Program-made: the position numbers and the translations under genes
Notes under the pieces: model-generated
Databases searched by the model: none
The model's input: only the letters and a program-made list of their open reading frames with translations
What the model was told of the DNA's origin: nothing
NCBI GenBank assembly: GCA_037783415.1
Contig: JAZGTN010000027.1
Coordinates: 2,876,001-2,940,000, forward strand
Direction: 5' to 3'
DNA length: 64,000 nucleotides
DNA from: Leptasterias polaris
Taxonomy: Eukaryota > Echinodermata > Asteroidea > Forcipulatida > Asteriidae
In this document: piece by piece, positions 12,801-23,900 of the stretch
Position numbering within the stretch: the first letter of the stretch is position 1
How the letters are laid out: every line of letters begins with the position of its first letter

Positions 12801-15800
12801 TTAAATCTTCTTCCAACATATAAACAAAAGAAAAAAAAATAGTAAGGTTGGTTTTTCCTTGTTAAGAAGTGTGTGTAATCACAAATGGGATTTTGCTTTA
12901 TCATTCACGTCAGTGTAAAAACTTGTTTGTTATGTTGTATATCCCACTAAATGCAGGTTTTGTGCAAGTGCAAAGGTGATGCAGTTTGCCATTTCCACCA
13001 TCACAGTGCTACAATAGTTTGTCAGTAACAGTTGCAAAAGATCCTTCTACATTTGTAAATAGCTCCCTCGCACTGGCAGCCATTGCTGAGGTCAAACATT
13101 GAAAATGTGCACATGTGTACGGCCTCTCACAGCTCCCGGCTAATGATAATAATCTTTTGATGTCAGTGAAGGCGCTGTTTGAGCTCGTGACGTCGAATGC
13201 AATGGGTCTTGTCACACTAATGCAAGGGGGAGGAGCACTGAAAAGGGGTGATCTTTATGATGGTTTAAAAACAGAATTGAATTTGTTGCATTGAAAATGA
13301 CAAAACTTAGGCAGGGGATGGGGCCACTCTGTACAACTCAACTTTTGAAAGATGATGCTTTGCACTTCAGCAAACTCCTCATCAACAAACTCCCTATTTC
13401 TTTGTACAATTCTATCATGTAGGTATTCCAATAGTCGGTTTTTAAGCAGAGGACAGGCTGGAAGCAGTGAACACGCAGAATCAGCTGTCAACTATATGAT
13501 GGCCGCTAACAATCTCGATAACATGCTGCAGCAGCAGGTACATTTGTAAATAGATTGATTTTTAAGCTTCAAGTGATAAACCACAAGGGCCTGACTGGGT
13601 CAAAATGTAGCCAGTCAGTTTCCCTTCTGGAGACTGCTAACATAGGGCTAGATGGCTCAGTTGGTTGAGCGCGGGCAAGTTAATCTAGAGGTTGTTGGTT
13701 CAAATCCTGCTCTAGTAGAAAAGAATTTGTTCAACCCCAAATTAGATTGATTTTCTTGACACTTGATAATAAACCTTGCTAACTTAATTCCAGAGATGGG
13801 ACCCTTAATGTCTGAAGTAGTTCATACAGGTTCATCAAAGTAGCTTGGCTTCTTAAGTTTGAAAAATGTCAGCGATGAATTCACAATGCTAGTTTTCTAC
13901 CAGTGTGTGCAGTGTGTTTAATATGCAAGATAATTAATGCCTTTGGTTTTCACAGAGCGTTGTGTTAGCAATTTGTAATCTTAACTGTATCCAAGTCACA
14001 GTCAATTTTACAAGTGAACCTTAAATTATAGTTAAAATACAAAGACAATTATAAAATGAAAAAAAAAAGCTAGCTGGTTTGCATGTCACAAACCCCTGAT
14101 ACTTAATCGCCTAGCTTTCTTAGCAACAATTTGCTTTCTTTTTCACATCACAAATTTTGTTTAAAGTTTATTATACTTAAGTGGTGTTTGAAGCTTTGCA
14201 TGGTGTGAAAATAAGAAGTAACTGTAAATAAATAAATAGTAAGCTTGCGGGTTGTACCAGTAAGTTTACTATTTATTTATGTATAGTTACTCCTTTTTAT
14301 TATACTTGTCATTAGGGAGGTCATAGATACTTCGTCATGGTCCAAAGACCTGACCATAGTGCTTAAAAATTGAAATATTTCCCAATATCTTTTATCTAAC
14401 CATTTGCTAACAAATTAATAGGATATGGGACTTGAGTATCCAATTTTGAAAATAATTTCAAATACAGAGTTGTACAAATTGTTCATTTTCAATTCAGTGT
14501 ACATAAAATGTTTGCAAATGCTCTAAGCTAGTAAACACCAATTCTTAACTTTACCAGTGGTCTACTAAAAATATTTCAGTCAACCTGGTTTAAAAGTTTT
14601 AATTTGACTTTTGTGGATCTGAATGTAACGTTATTTCTACTGAAAACAGGGCAAACAGATAGTTTTTTTATACATGTTTTTGTAATCTTTTGTATCATTT
14701 TAAGTGTGCTGGACCAGCCAAACTGATGTGTTATTCTGCCAGTTCAAGGAAAAAAGGAAAAAAGATGCCACCATCACAAAATATGTGTTCTACTCTTGAT
14801 TTTGATGATGATGATGATGAAGATGAAGATGAACGTGGCCAGGCTCTAGTGACTGATGACATGCTTCATGCTCAGCTGAACCTGACTACCAGGTCTAACC
14901 TTCAGGTAAGGCCAAGGATAAAATCATCCATTAATGTGCTGAAGATAAATTTTGTTTAATTAGGCAATAGTAGTGTGTGATGACCCAGTCTTCACTGCGT
15001 GGTGATGACCTTGGTTGGTGGCTGGCCGATGTTAATGGACCAAGCCGAGGTCCATTAACAGCGGCCAGCCACCAACCAAGGTCATTACCACGCAGCGAGG
15101 ACCAGCTTATTATACTGTTATTGCCGTTTATAAATTCCTTTTAACCAAAAACCCCAGTAAGAATCATCACATTTGTGGTTTTTCTCTCGCCGATATTTCT
15201 AGATTTATTTAATTAATGTTCAAGGGGAATTCTTTAGGCTGTTTAACTTTTGCATGGGACCTAATCTCTTATTCAATAACTATTATTGCACTGAAGCAGA
15301 CCATGAGCTTTGAAAAATAACATCACCTAAATAGAAATACTTTGGTTGGTGTTCGGCTTTATGCCTTGCATTATTTTGGTTTCATGTGCTTACCAGCTTC
15401 CTTAAATTGATTACATTGTCTGCACAGTCACGTGTGCGCAAGGTATGTGCGCGTGCATGCAGCATTATCTGCTCTTGCCAAAAAACCACAATAAAAAACG
15501 CACCAAGAAAACAGTTGATTTGACAGTTCATGCATACCAAGCAAGGTGCATACAGAACTTATATGCAACAATGCTTTAGGGGTCATATCAATAGTTCACA
15601 GAGCAGGTCTTTATATCACATGTTAATACACCCCCACGTGACCATTCGACCAATCATAAACTCTCCTAGGTGTTTATTAATGTGGGTTAAAATCCCAGCC
15701 TGGGTTCGATTTTACAATGCACTGCAGCCATTTTTAAAATTTTGGTTACAGCTTCATCTGTGGCTTCTAAGGCTCTGTTTGGCTGTTTGAAACAACACAG

Positions 15801-16043
15801 AAAGTGTTTGTTTGTTTCAAACTGAGAGGAACTATGTCAAACTTTTGAACAGCATTTGTAGGGAATGTTTTTTACTTTTGAGTGTTAATTAAGTTTGCTT
15901 TAATTTGTATTCTTTGTCACCAGTCCTTCATGCCAGCAAAATCTAAAGCCAGCTATGCAAAGAAGAACCGGTCTGTTCCCAACAAGGCAATAAGAGAGCA
16001 ATACTACAACATCAAGTCATTTGATGATATGAAGAAGAAATGA
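6837..16043 (+). CDS. VWA-domain protein, probable circularly permuted Ras (cpRAS-VWA) family, C-terminal 11 exons
   Basis: Exons: 6837-7002, 8064-8148, 8601-8804, 9689-9878, 10419-10670, 11006-11128, 11741-11836, 12702-12793, 13423-13537, 14705-14905, 15924-16043 (TGA stop). All have AG/GT borders and consistent phases, giving 547 codons plus stop. A VWA domain opens with a MIDAS motif (DISGSM, then a downstream T and CTDG), followed by beta-strand-like segments (VMLVTFT, EIILCTDG, TISIIGIK). The C-terminal part has a strongly acidic run (DFDDDDDEDEDE) and a basic tail ending YYNIKSFDDMKKK. Published surveys describe a VWA domain fused behind a circularly permuted Ras GTPase in scattered eukaryotes, including a few metazoans. 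The tail and domain order fit that family, but the GTPase half would lie left of this window, so the name is an inference. A Sec23-like or other VWA protein is the alternative. Confidence 0.8.
7215..7432. repeat. Dispersed repeat, copy A
   Basis: This intron segment shares ordered blocks with 21315-21515, including GATAATGTCAC/GACGATGTCAC, ATTTTATC, GAGTACTTA, GAACTGC, TGCTACGAAA and CAACACTGGAT. The two copies are diverged, so this is an old interspersed family. Its class is unclear. Confidence 0.6.
7470..7700 (-). repeat. tRNA-derived SINE fragment
   Basis: On the minus strand there is a B-box-like GGGTTTGAATC, followed by GGCACTTGTGTCCTTGGGCAAG. The same block follows the B box in the elements at 11939 and 54070. 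The far end (near 7490) shares GCAGCC and AGGTTGCT strings with 63545-63592. It lies inside a VWA-gene intron. Confidence 0.65.
8420..8482. repeat. Short tandem repeat of TTGTAGTTCAAAATCTG
   Basis: The string GTAGTTCAAAAT occurs four times in about 60 bp within an intron. Spacing is uneven because one copy lacks a few bases. Confidence 0.8.
9409..9555. mobile_element. Short palindromic MITE
   Basis: The ends GGGGTGGATTTCACAAAG and CTTTGTGAAATCGAGCCC are near-perfect inverted repeats, and the next block (CACTAAGATTCATCTTA / TTAAGATCAATCTTAACT) also pairs. The whole is about 147 bp without coding capacity, inside a VWA-gene intron. Confidence 0.75.
10319..10391. repeat. Tandem duplication of about 37 bp just upstream of an exon
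   Basis: GCCATGTGAGCATAGAATTC...GGTAAATAGTGAC occurs twice in a row with one base of length difference. It ends about 28 bp before the acceptor of the exon at 10419. Confidence 0.85.
11939..12058 (+). repeat. tRNA-derived SINE head
   Basis: It has a B-box-like GGGTTCAAATCC (11998-12009) followed by TGACACTTGTGTCCTTGGACGAG, the block that follows the B box in the fuller SINE at 54070. It is truncated and abuts a second SINE-like unit. Confidence 0.65.
12061..12480 (+). repeat. Second tRNA-related SINE-like repeat
   Basis: The start resembles a tRNA, with TGGCTAGTTCGTAAAGCACTTG as a degraded A-box region and TGTTTGATTCCCGGC (from 12111) as a B box. About 350 bp of tail follow. It sits directly after another SINE head in the same orientation. 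The 3' border is uncertain. Confidence 0.5.
12508..12562. repeat. AT-rich TTA/TTG/TAT microsatellite
   Basis: The trinucleotides ATT and TTG repeat imperfectly in an intron (TTATTATTATTATTGATATTG and similar). Confidence 0.85.
13645..13716 (+). repeat. tRNA-like sequence (tRNA pseudogene or SINE head)
   Basis: It has a perfect A box (TGGCTCAGTTGG) with a D stem GCTC/GAGC, a GTTAA anticodon-loop-like segment and a B box (GGTTCAAATCC) at tRNA-like spacing. GTT at the anticodon position suggests an asparagine-type ancestor. The anticodon and acceptor stems do not pair well, so a working tRNA is unlikely. Confidence 0.6.
14216..14293. repeat. Small AT-rich palindrome
   Basis: AGTAACTGTAAATAAATAAATAGTAA on the left pairs with TTTACTATTTATTTATGTATAGTTACT on the right around a loop of about 25 bp. 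It is in an intron and may be a short foldback remnant. Confidence 0.7.
14990..15099. mobile_element. Hairpin MITE with arms of about 52 bp
   Basis: The left arm runs from CTTCACTGCGTGG to TTAATGGACC and the right arm from GGTCCATTAACAG to CCACGCAGCGAG. They are nearly perfect inverted copies around a 7-bp loop (AAGCCGA). It lies in the last intron of the VWA gene. Confidence 0.9.
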
Positions 16044-17154
16044 TTCTCAAGCTTACTTGTTTACTGAAGCGTTGATTCGAGTCAATGATGCTACACTAGA
16101 GACCATTAAAAATATTTTATCTATGGATAAGTGTTTCTGGACAAAGTGGACATTGATAGGGGAGGGGTAAATTCTTTCACTTAACACACCAACAACCTGT
16201 GAACATTTCATCAAATTTGGTGGTTATTTTGGGGAGAAAAATGAAATGGTTTATGTTTTGTCGGGGTAGTTGTGCCTTTTCATGCAAATTTGATTGTGAC
16301 AGTCAAAATTGTGTTTTGTGGGAACTTTTGTTTTGCTGTTTACTTGACTCGGAAAATATTTGAGAACAAAATATTTCTCTTGAGGGTTTGTGCTAGAATT
16401 AGCTGGCTAGCCAATAGGCTTTCAGGTTGAACTGGTCAGTTTATCATTCAATATTTACCAATCATGTTCTTTGTCTTTAAAATCGTCAGATATTTACACA
16501 ATTTACGGTAACAATATATTGAAAAGAAAAAAGTATATTTCAAATAGCTTGTACATTAACTATAATAAGAAGCGTCTCAAAAATATGTATATAACTTTCT
16601 TTACCTTTTTTATATCCACAAGAGAGTCATGTATAGTGGATTGTTATTTTACAGCCATTTTCTCTCAATACCTCTGTAGCAAATTTGTTTCCCTTGGGTG
16701 AATTGATCTCACCGCACCATTTTATCCCACATGCCTTGATCCTTCGTAACCCCTGCCAGTGTAATTGAAATTTACAAAATTAGGGGCACACAGTTTTGTA
16801 AGCCAGTGGTAAAACAGTCATGAAACTACTGGCCCTCTCTCATTCGTCTTTGATCTCCTATGTGTTTATCTGTAAGCAGTTTGTGGTAATGGTGTATTTG
16901 ATTAATTTGAAGTGCAAACATCAAGCACCCTGGGTGTGTTAACAAGTTGTTAAACAATCACTTTCAGGTGTTTTTTAGTGTCTCCCTTCCAGGGGATGGT
17001 TACCAGAAGGGTCGAGGTAGCCGTATGGGAACGAGGCTGCAGTGTAATGGAGACTTGAAGTAAAAATATTCCAATCCACTTTTTGTTGAATGCATGAGAA
17101 CTATGTGCTCTGACATAGGGATTAAAACTCTATTGATTTGCATGATGAAGTATA

Positions 17155-17300
17155 TTAAATTTGCATTCATAAATACCCCAGACAGTATTCCTATTGGTGG
17201 AGAGCACGTCACGTGGGGGTGTTTAAACGGCTGATTTCGCGTGTTGGTCCCGCAAGCTCATTTACGCCAATTTACTTACGCGGAACGCAATATATAGCTA
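17155..17300. repeat. Dispersed repeat fragment related to 45953-46150
   Basis: Both places contain CATAAATACC/TATAAATACC, CAGACAGT, CCTATTGGTGGA and a GTCAC(A/G)TG element in the same order, followed by a CG-rich stretch. The copies are diverged. Confidence 0.55.
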
Positions 17301-18199
17301 TAGTACCCACGCGTAATCTTTTTGTCCACGGTCATGGTAGTGATTTATAGCTAAATGGTTTCCAGACCGCAACTTAACTTAGAAGTGACATTTTGACTTG
17401 TAACTTGGATGGGGGAGGGGGTTAACCCTTGACTGAAGGACTTTTGGCGTTCCTTTAAAGGTCAAAAGGCCAAAGATCAAGGTCAGTCATAATATTACCT
17501 TTTACAATAGCTACGTCAAGAAACTTGCCTAACCTTAATAAGGCAACTTGGGATTGTTTTAAAGTCAACAGGTCAAATGTTAAGGGTCACAGTGCTCACA
17601 GGTATAGGAACATGGTTTGTGGATATCGTTTGTTAGCTAGAATTAACAAGGGCTAAGGGGTTTCAACAGTATCGCTGTTATTTTTCGATATACCGGTTCA
17701 GGGTTAAGCATGATGGTGATGCAGAAAGGACTTAAAAAGTACATTTTGTAATCCTCATCAATAACTACCTGTATTTAGTGAATATTTCACTTGAGGGCCA
17801 CTGCCGCGATTTCTGAGCAAACCATCCCTGATTTTTCCAGAAAGTTTTATTTCTTACGTTTCTCAGATGCTTTAGAAGTTTGACATTTTTATTTTTCCTT
17901 GCAAATTGTGTAAATAAAATAGTTATTTTTTTCTAAATGTTGCCACTTTGGCACAAATTTCTTTCATTTTTGTTTTTAAGTAAAATTTTATCAGAGAGTG
18001 TATGAAACGGGTTAGTTCCCAGTAGCATGGCTCATTGGGCGTAGTGGGACAGACAAATGAAAGTGCAAATAAAAGAGACAGTATAATAGATCGAGTCATT
18101 ATAAATACAAAATGTATCATGTTCAGTTTGTATTGAAAATCCCACTGTGTTTTTATGTTTTTGTTAAATGATAAGAATTGGCTGACCACCATAGAATCC

Positions 18200-18645
18200 T
18201 CGATCCTACTGTCTATTTGTTATCCACTGTGGTTTTGAATGATGGCTGTGCACTTGGCTATGTCAGCCTGCAATTTTGTATCATGTGGTGAATGCATCTA
18301 CACAGTCAACCCTCCTACTGTCTGACCATTCAAAATATCATCCACTGTGGTTTTGAACGCTATATGATTTAAGCCAGCTTGTAATCATGTGATGACTACA
18401 TCTACTCGGTACACAGTCAACCCTACTACTGTCTGACCATTCAATATACCATACACTGTGGTTTTGAATGATAAATGAACCCGGCCAGCCTGCACTATGT
18501 CATGCGGTGAATGTATCTACAGAGTGCACAGTCGACCCTCCTACTGTCTGATCAACCAATATCATCCAGTATGGTTTTGAATGAAAGATGAACTACGCCA
18601 GCCTGCATTTAATATATTATTTGGTGAATGCACAGTCATTCTCAT
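18200..18645. repeat. Degenerate tandem repeat, four units of about 115 bp
   Basis: CACTGTGGTTTTGAA recurs near 18224, 18343, 18453 and (as CAGTATGGTTTTGAA) 18566, with GCCAGCCTGCA, GGTGAATG and CCCTCCTACTGTCTGA in between. Units have drifted in sequence and length. Confidence 0.85.
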
Positions 18646-19318
18646 TTCTTTTGTATTGTTTGTTAAAAAGCGTTGTGATATCTATTTGTGTAAAAACTAT
18701 ACACGGGGATTACTATTTTTTTAAACTAAAATAAAAGAAAAGGTGATTTAGTTTCTGTTAGAAAAAATATGAAATGGTTTATGTTTTGTCACAAGTTAAT
18801 TGTACCTGGGCTTCTTTTAATTGCAGCAATCCAAAGAAAGCAATGATAAATTTTAAGATTCTTCAATGGTTATCTGTAGGATTGGTAGCTCTACCAGTCA
18901 GTGACTGGAATAGAGCCTTTATCCATCAAACTTTGCAAAAATAAACAAGCAAGCATTCTTGGAATTAGACAGGAGGTGACCAACTGAAGAAGTTTGCAAG
19001 ATGAAAGCTTCAACAATAGAATCGGGTTTTGCATTATTTTATTCAAAACAAATATACACAGGCAAGCCCTGGGCCAATTTCATATAGGACTCCCTCAAGC
19101 AGAAAAAGTAGCTCAGCACAAAAACAAATTCTGCATACCAGCCAAAACACCATGCCATGTGTAACTAATTTTTTTCCTGGTAATCCTGCTCATTTTTGCT
19201 AAGCAGAAATTTGTTATGCAATATTTTCTGCTGCAGCGGCTCTGGCCCAATTTCATGGAGCAAGTCGCTTATCACAAACCCTATATTATGTTACTGTTGC
19301 TTAACCAGGAAAACACCC

Positions 19319-19601
19319 GTTTCAGACAGACGCTCTAGAGTCGCGCCGAACCAAATTATTGAATTAAGTACATGAAAAGTTTGTTTGATGTCTGAAACAG
19401 CTAGGAGCTACTGGACGCGCTAGAAGTCGAAAGATCAACTGTTGCACCTTGGTTTCAGACGTCGATCTTGTGATGAGCCGAACCTAATGTAAATGTTTTG
19501 TTAAGTTCGCCTGTCTGAAACCAAATTTTAATTGGGTCGACCTAGAGTCGCTCCTGTCGCTCCTAATCTATTTGGTTCAGCGCGACTCTAGAGCCTGAAA
19601 C
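19319..19601. mobile_element. Short inverted-repeat element (MITE)
   Basis: The left end TTTCAGACAGACGCTCTAGA continues GTCGCGCCGAACCAAAT. The right end ATTTGGTTCAGCGCGACTCT continues AGAGCCTGAAAC. These form terminal inverted repeats of about 35 bp with few mismatches, and the 210-bp interior is non-coding. Confidence 0.8.
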
Positions 19602-20875
19602 TGGTGCACGGTTACCAGCCAAAATAACATTCCACATGTGGCCTCTGGGACCGATTTCCTGCTTACTTTTGTTCAGTTGAAAAAAAGTCTTAAGTCTGAA
19701 TCTGTGTCTTAAGTTGAGAGAGACGATGACATTCCATTAGAGATAACAAGTGGATGTGTCGACAAAAATCAACAACAGAATTGTTTATTTATTTTACCAT
19801 TCAAACAACGTGACTTGTAAACATCATGACATATTTATGTTTTGAAAGTTCCATCTTTGCATAATAATGTAAAAAACTGACAATATAACATTTTAAATGC
19901 AACAACAAAATTGTTATTAAAGTTTACACATACACAACAATGTAAATCTCCTTTTCATTGTTAAAGGGAGACTGATGTCATGATCATAGCAGGTCTTTGG
20001 CCGTATATGGAATTATGAGCTCTCACCCAGCTACTGCAAGCATGCACGCTGGCCGTCACATCACAAAGACTGGCGTCATTATACTTTGATGTGACTTCCA
20101 GCGCTCATACAGGTGTGCAGCAAATGGTTAGAGTTAATTCCATACAGCCATAGGCTTGCTATAATAATCATGACGACAGTCCCCCTTGAAATAAAAAAGG
20201 GTTTCATGAACATTCAATAAGATAACTTTTAGACGCCAGCCAAAAGCAACTGTACTATGACTGGTCCACTCAAGATGGTTTTGGCTTAGCAATTAATTTG
20301 TTTAAGAAATATTTTCTGCTTCATGAAGCAACTCTGTCCAAACCACAAAGGGTTAAGCACAAGAAAAGACGTCCGTGGTTTGTGTCCAGAGGTATGGTTT
20401 CAGAAAACACAAAAGAATCTTGATTAGCAGAAACGATTTTACCAGCCAAAAAGGCCAATGTACTTTAATTGTGACTGGCACCCAGCTAGGTTTTTGATAA
20501 GCACAAACGCATTTTCTGCTTAACCGTGTCAACTGCTTTCTGGAATTGAGCCCAGAATTTTACAAATTTACAAGAAATTTACAGCAAACGTTTTTAACAA
20601 ACTATGAAACATTATTTACAATTTTTCTTGTCCATTCTGGGCTACTGTTGGATACAAAAGTATCCAGCTTTTTAACTGATAAGTCAAATCAATTGTAGGC
20701 ATTGCTACTGGACTTGGCTTTTAAGCAAAAAGTTTTCAGAGTTTCTGAGCCCTAAAGTTCCACAATGACTAGGATTTCTCAAACCAATGTAGACTGTAGA
20801 CGATATGAAACACAAACTTTGTTTCTTTCAAGATGATCAGTCCTTTTGAAGGTAACAATCTTCCCAACTAGTTCT

Positions 20876-20933
20876 TCATTTCAACTGTGACGAACAACTC
20901 AGGCAGAACAATCTATCAAAGTTTTCATCATAG
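20876..20933 (-). CDS. SIVA1: SIVA1 exon 4 (last)
   Basis: This 58-bp exon follows the acceptor TTCTGCACAG (minus strand). It completes an Asn codon and encodes YDENFDRLFCLSCSSQLK then TGA. The CLSC pair is the last zinc-binding pair of the SIVA C-terminus. Confidence 0.92.
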
Positions 20934-23900
20934 CTGTGCAGAAAAAGTAAAGAAAGAAACAAACACAAATATTACCTCAGATTCATAATTAATGACATAC
21001 AAGTTATCACCATCTAGTACCAGCCTGGAATTTGTCCTGTGAGAGAGGGCAAGGCCATTTTCATTTTGCAAAGGGCGCTTCCATTGGAAAATCTTTTAAG
21101 TCTATGGGAAACTTTTGAAGGGGCACCAAGGCCAACACCAGGGGCAACAGAGGCCATAGGCTATGTGTAATTCCAGGCCTGTAGTAGCCTACTACATTCC
21201 AATACCATAGAGCAAGTTAGAGAATCATTTCCAAGTGATGTAGTGCATTGGATTCACATTCTGGTGTTGTCGGAGTGTGGGTTTGGGTCCCACACTCCGG
21301 CCTAACCATAATAGACTCTTCTCAGACGATGTCACTATTTTATCACTCGCCATGTTAGAGTACTTAAATGCTGCATTAAACACACAAGTAATGAGAACTG
21401 CATGAACATATGCTACGAAATACAACACTGGATAGCACTTCACCCACATATCCTACATATGTGCACAATATTCCATCTTTGCAGAACTCCTGCCTTGCTA
21501 TAGAAATGTCAGTGAAAATGCATAGAACTATTGCCTCCTTAATTGGATGGGAGGTAAAAAATGTAGGTCCTGTGTGTTGTGTTATGCATGTTTAAGAGCC
21601 TGGTACACTTTAACTTATTGCTAAGACTAAAGATGAGGGTTTCCCCTGTGTTCCTGACACTTCCTGTTAGAATTCCCTCGTGAAATCTTTATCAAAGTAG
21701 CAGAAAAAACTGTGAAACCAGTTGCAAGTCATGTTATGTAATCCTTGTGATCCAAATATGGGGAAACCTTTTTGAAAACTTTGGGGGCTATCTGTTTAAG
21801 AGGTTTTCCTGTCACTCACTTGACCATGGAGCACATACTGCAGAATCCATTGCAGCATTGCAAACAAGCTCTTGAACAACTTGTGCAGAGTGGTGAGCGG
21901 CAGGCATAGCAGCTCGACACTTCGGGTAGTGTGACCTTGCCGCAGCTTTGACATCTTGGTGTTACATAGTGCTGAGCTGTGTATAACAAAATTCAATCAC
22001 CAATTATTAGGCATGACCTAGTCTAGAAAGGTGCATTTTTAGAACATTGTTTTGCTCGAGTTACAATACAGTACGCTACTAAATATTGACCTTGGAGAGG
22101 TCATGTTTCTAAGTGCATCATGGGAAATGGTAACATCATGTACGACTTTCATATGAAGTTAGTTGAACATAAAATGTTTGTTTAATTTTAATTGATTTGT
22201 AAACTTAACATTTACTTTGTTGGTGTGTGAGTAACAAAAACTTAAAATGCTTTTCTCAGTATGAAACTCAAATTTGCATACCGGGATGACCAGGAAATGC
22301 AAATTTTTTGTATGAAACAAGGTGATATTGTCTATGTACAAGAACAACAATAATTGATTGCACAACCTTTGGTCTTGGGCTGTACAGTTTGCCCAGCAAT
22401 GATTCTTCCATGGTGATCTAGACGACACTGCCCTGGCAATAGCTCCATCTGTGAACAACCCCAACCATCATCATGACAACCAACTGTTGCTATGCCAACC
22501 ATCCCACCATTTTCTGGGTGGTGGCCGTTCGCGACACTTCCAGGTGTTGTTGGTGTTGATAAATTCATTTTCAGTTTGTTTTGAATTCTCTGAGAAGCAA
22601 ACATCATTGCAAGGGTTTTTTCTGTGATTGAGAAAGAAATTATGATAATTTATATAATAAAATAATTGTTATTCTTTCTTTTTTCTTCACTTTTGGAGAA
22701 AACAAAGAACACAGAGCCTAATTTTGGCGAGATCCAGTTTCAAAAAATAACTCTGCAGGCATACACAAACAAACCTGAAGGCCAGGGCAAAAGTTTCTAT
22801 TATATTATTATTAAACATTACAACAGGATTTGGTACATGATATTTTTATGACGATGTTCGTGGGGAGAAGATATCCGAATGAACTTCTGGAGTCCTCGAG
22901 TAGTCAGGTAGTAGTAGTACTATAGTAGTAGGGATGTTGGTAAAACGCGGAACGATTGCGGAACGACGGAACGAATAAATATACGATGTAACAAATCATA
23001 TTGCACATACGTAGTTTTTCATTACCATGCATACCACACAAACGACTGACGAATTTGCTGCACAGACTCCACCGATTCCAGAGTATAATTATAACAGTAT
23101 TTGAAAATGATCCTTTGTACTTACCACCAGTGCGTTTGATTGCTTGAAGAACATAATAACCTTCAATTTGTGTGTTTGGTTAATTAATTGTTTACAATGG
23201 CAACGTCCATTTATAGCTCCCATGGAACGGAAGGTTCCAGCATGACACTTGACTTACTGACCTCTCTCTGCTGATGAACGAGTGCTGTATGGATATGTGT
23301 ACATGTAGGTGTAGACTGTGTAAACCACTATGTGTACAAACTGAACAGCGTGTCACGTGATGTGAAGAGAAAACAATTAGATGCATTGCGCAAAATGAAA
23401 CAAAATTAACGGGGTAGGCCTTACATGGACAAGCCAAAAAAAACTACCAAGGACGGGTTGCTCCACCATTTCCAATATACCAAATTGTTCCTTAAGGAAT
23501 CCTCTTTCTTACTAGCTATCCAAAATAGTGGAGCAACCCGTCAAAGGGTTCGAAAAAATCCGCGGAACGGTTGATGAGCGTCTTTATTCAACATTTAATA
23601 AACATAATGCATTGCGCGAAATAAAACAAAATAAAGGGGGTACACGGACAGGCCAAAAAAACTACCAAGGACGGGTTGCTCCAACATTTCCAATATACCA
23701 AATTGTTCCTTAAGGAATCCTCTTTCTTACTAGCTATCCAAAATAGTGGAGCAACCCGTCAATGGGATCGAAAAAACCGCGGAACGGTTGATGAGCGCAT
23801 TTATTCAACACTAAGCATAATGGGCATTGCGCGAAATGAATCAAACTTAAGGGGGTACATTGACTAGCACAAAAACTACCAAGGACAGGTTGCTCCACTA

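Larger units (their letters stand above)
16044..20875. other. Intergenic region between two convergent genes
   Basis: No coding exon is recognised between the VWA-gene stop and the SIVA1 stop. It holds the 3' flank of each gene, a degenerate tandem repeat (18200-18645), a short inverted-repeat element (19319-19601), a fragment related to 45953-46150 (17155-17300), and AT-rich sequence. Several phrases (AATTTCAT, TTTTCTGCTT, ACCAGCCAAAA) recur at 19070-19260 and 20220-20540 in both orientations, suggesting old interspersed repeats. Confidence 0.7.

Noticed and set aside
23125..23240. TATA-like box plus GTAAGT donor that looked like a SIVA1 first exon upstream of exon 2
   Set aside because: It lies inside the foldback element and exists in mirror form in the other arm. 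The true exon 1 at 39566-39683 encodes the conserved MPKRACPF start and joins exon 2 in phase.
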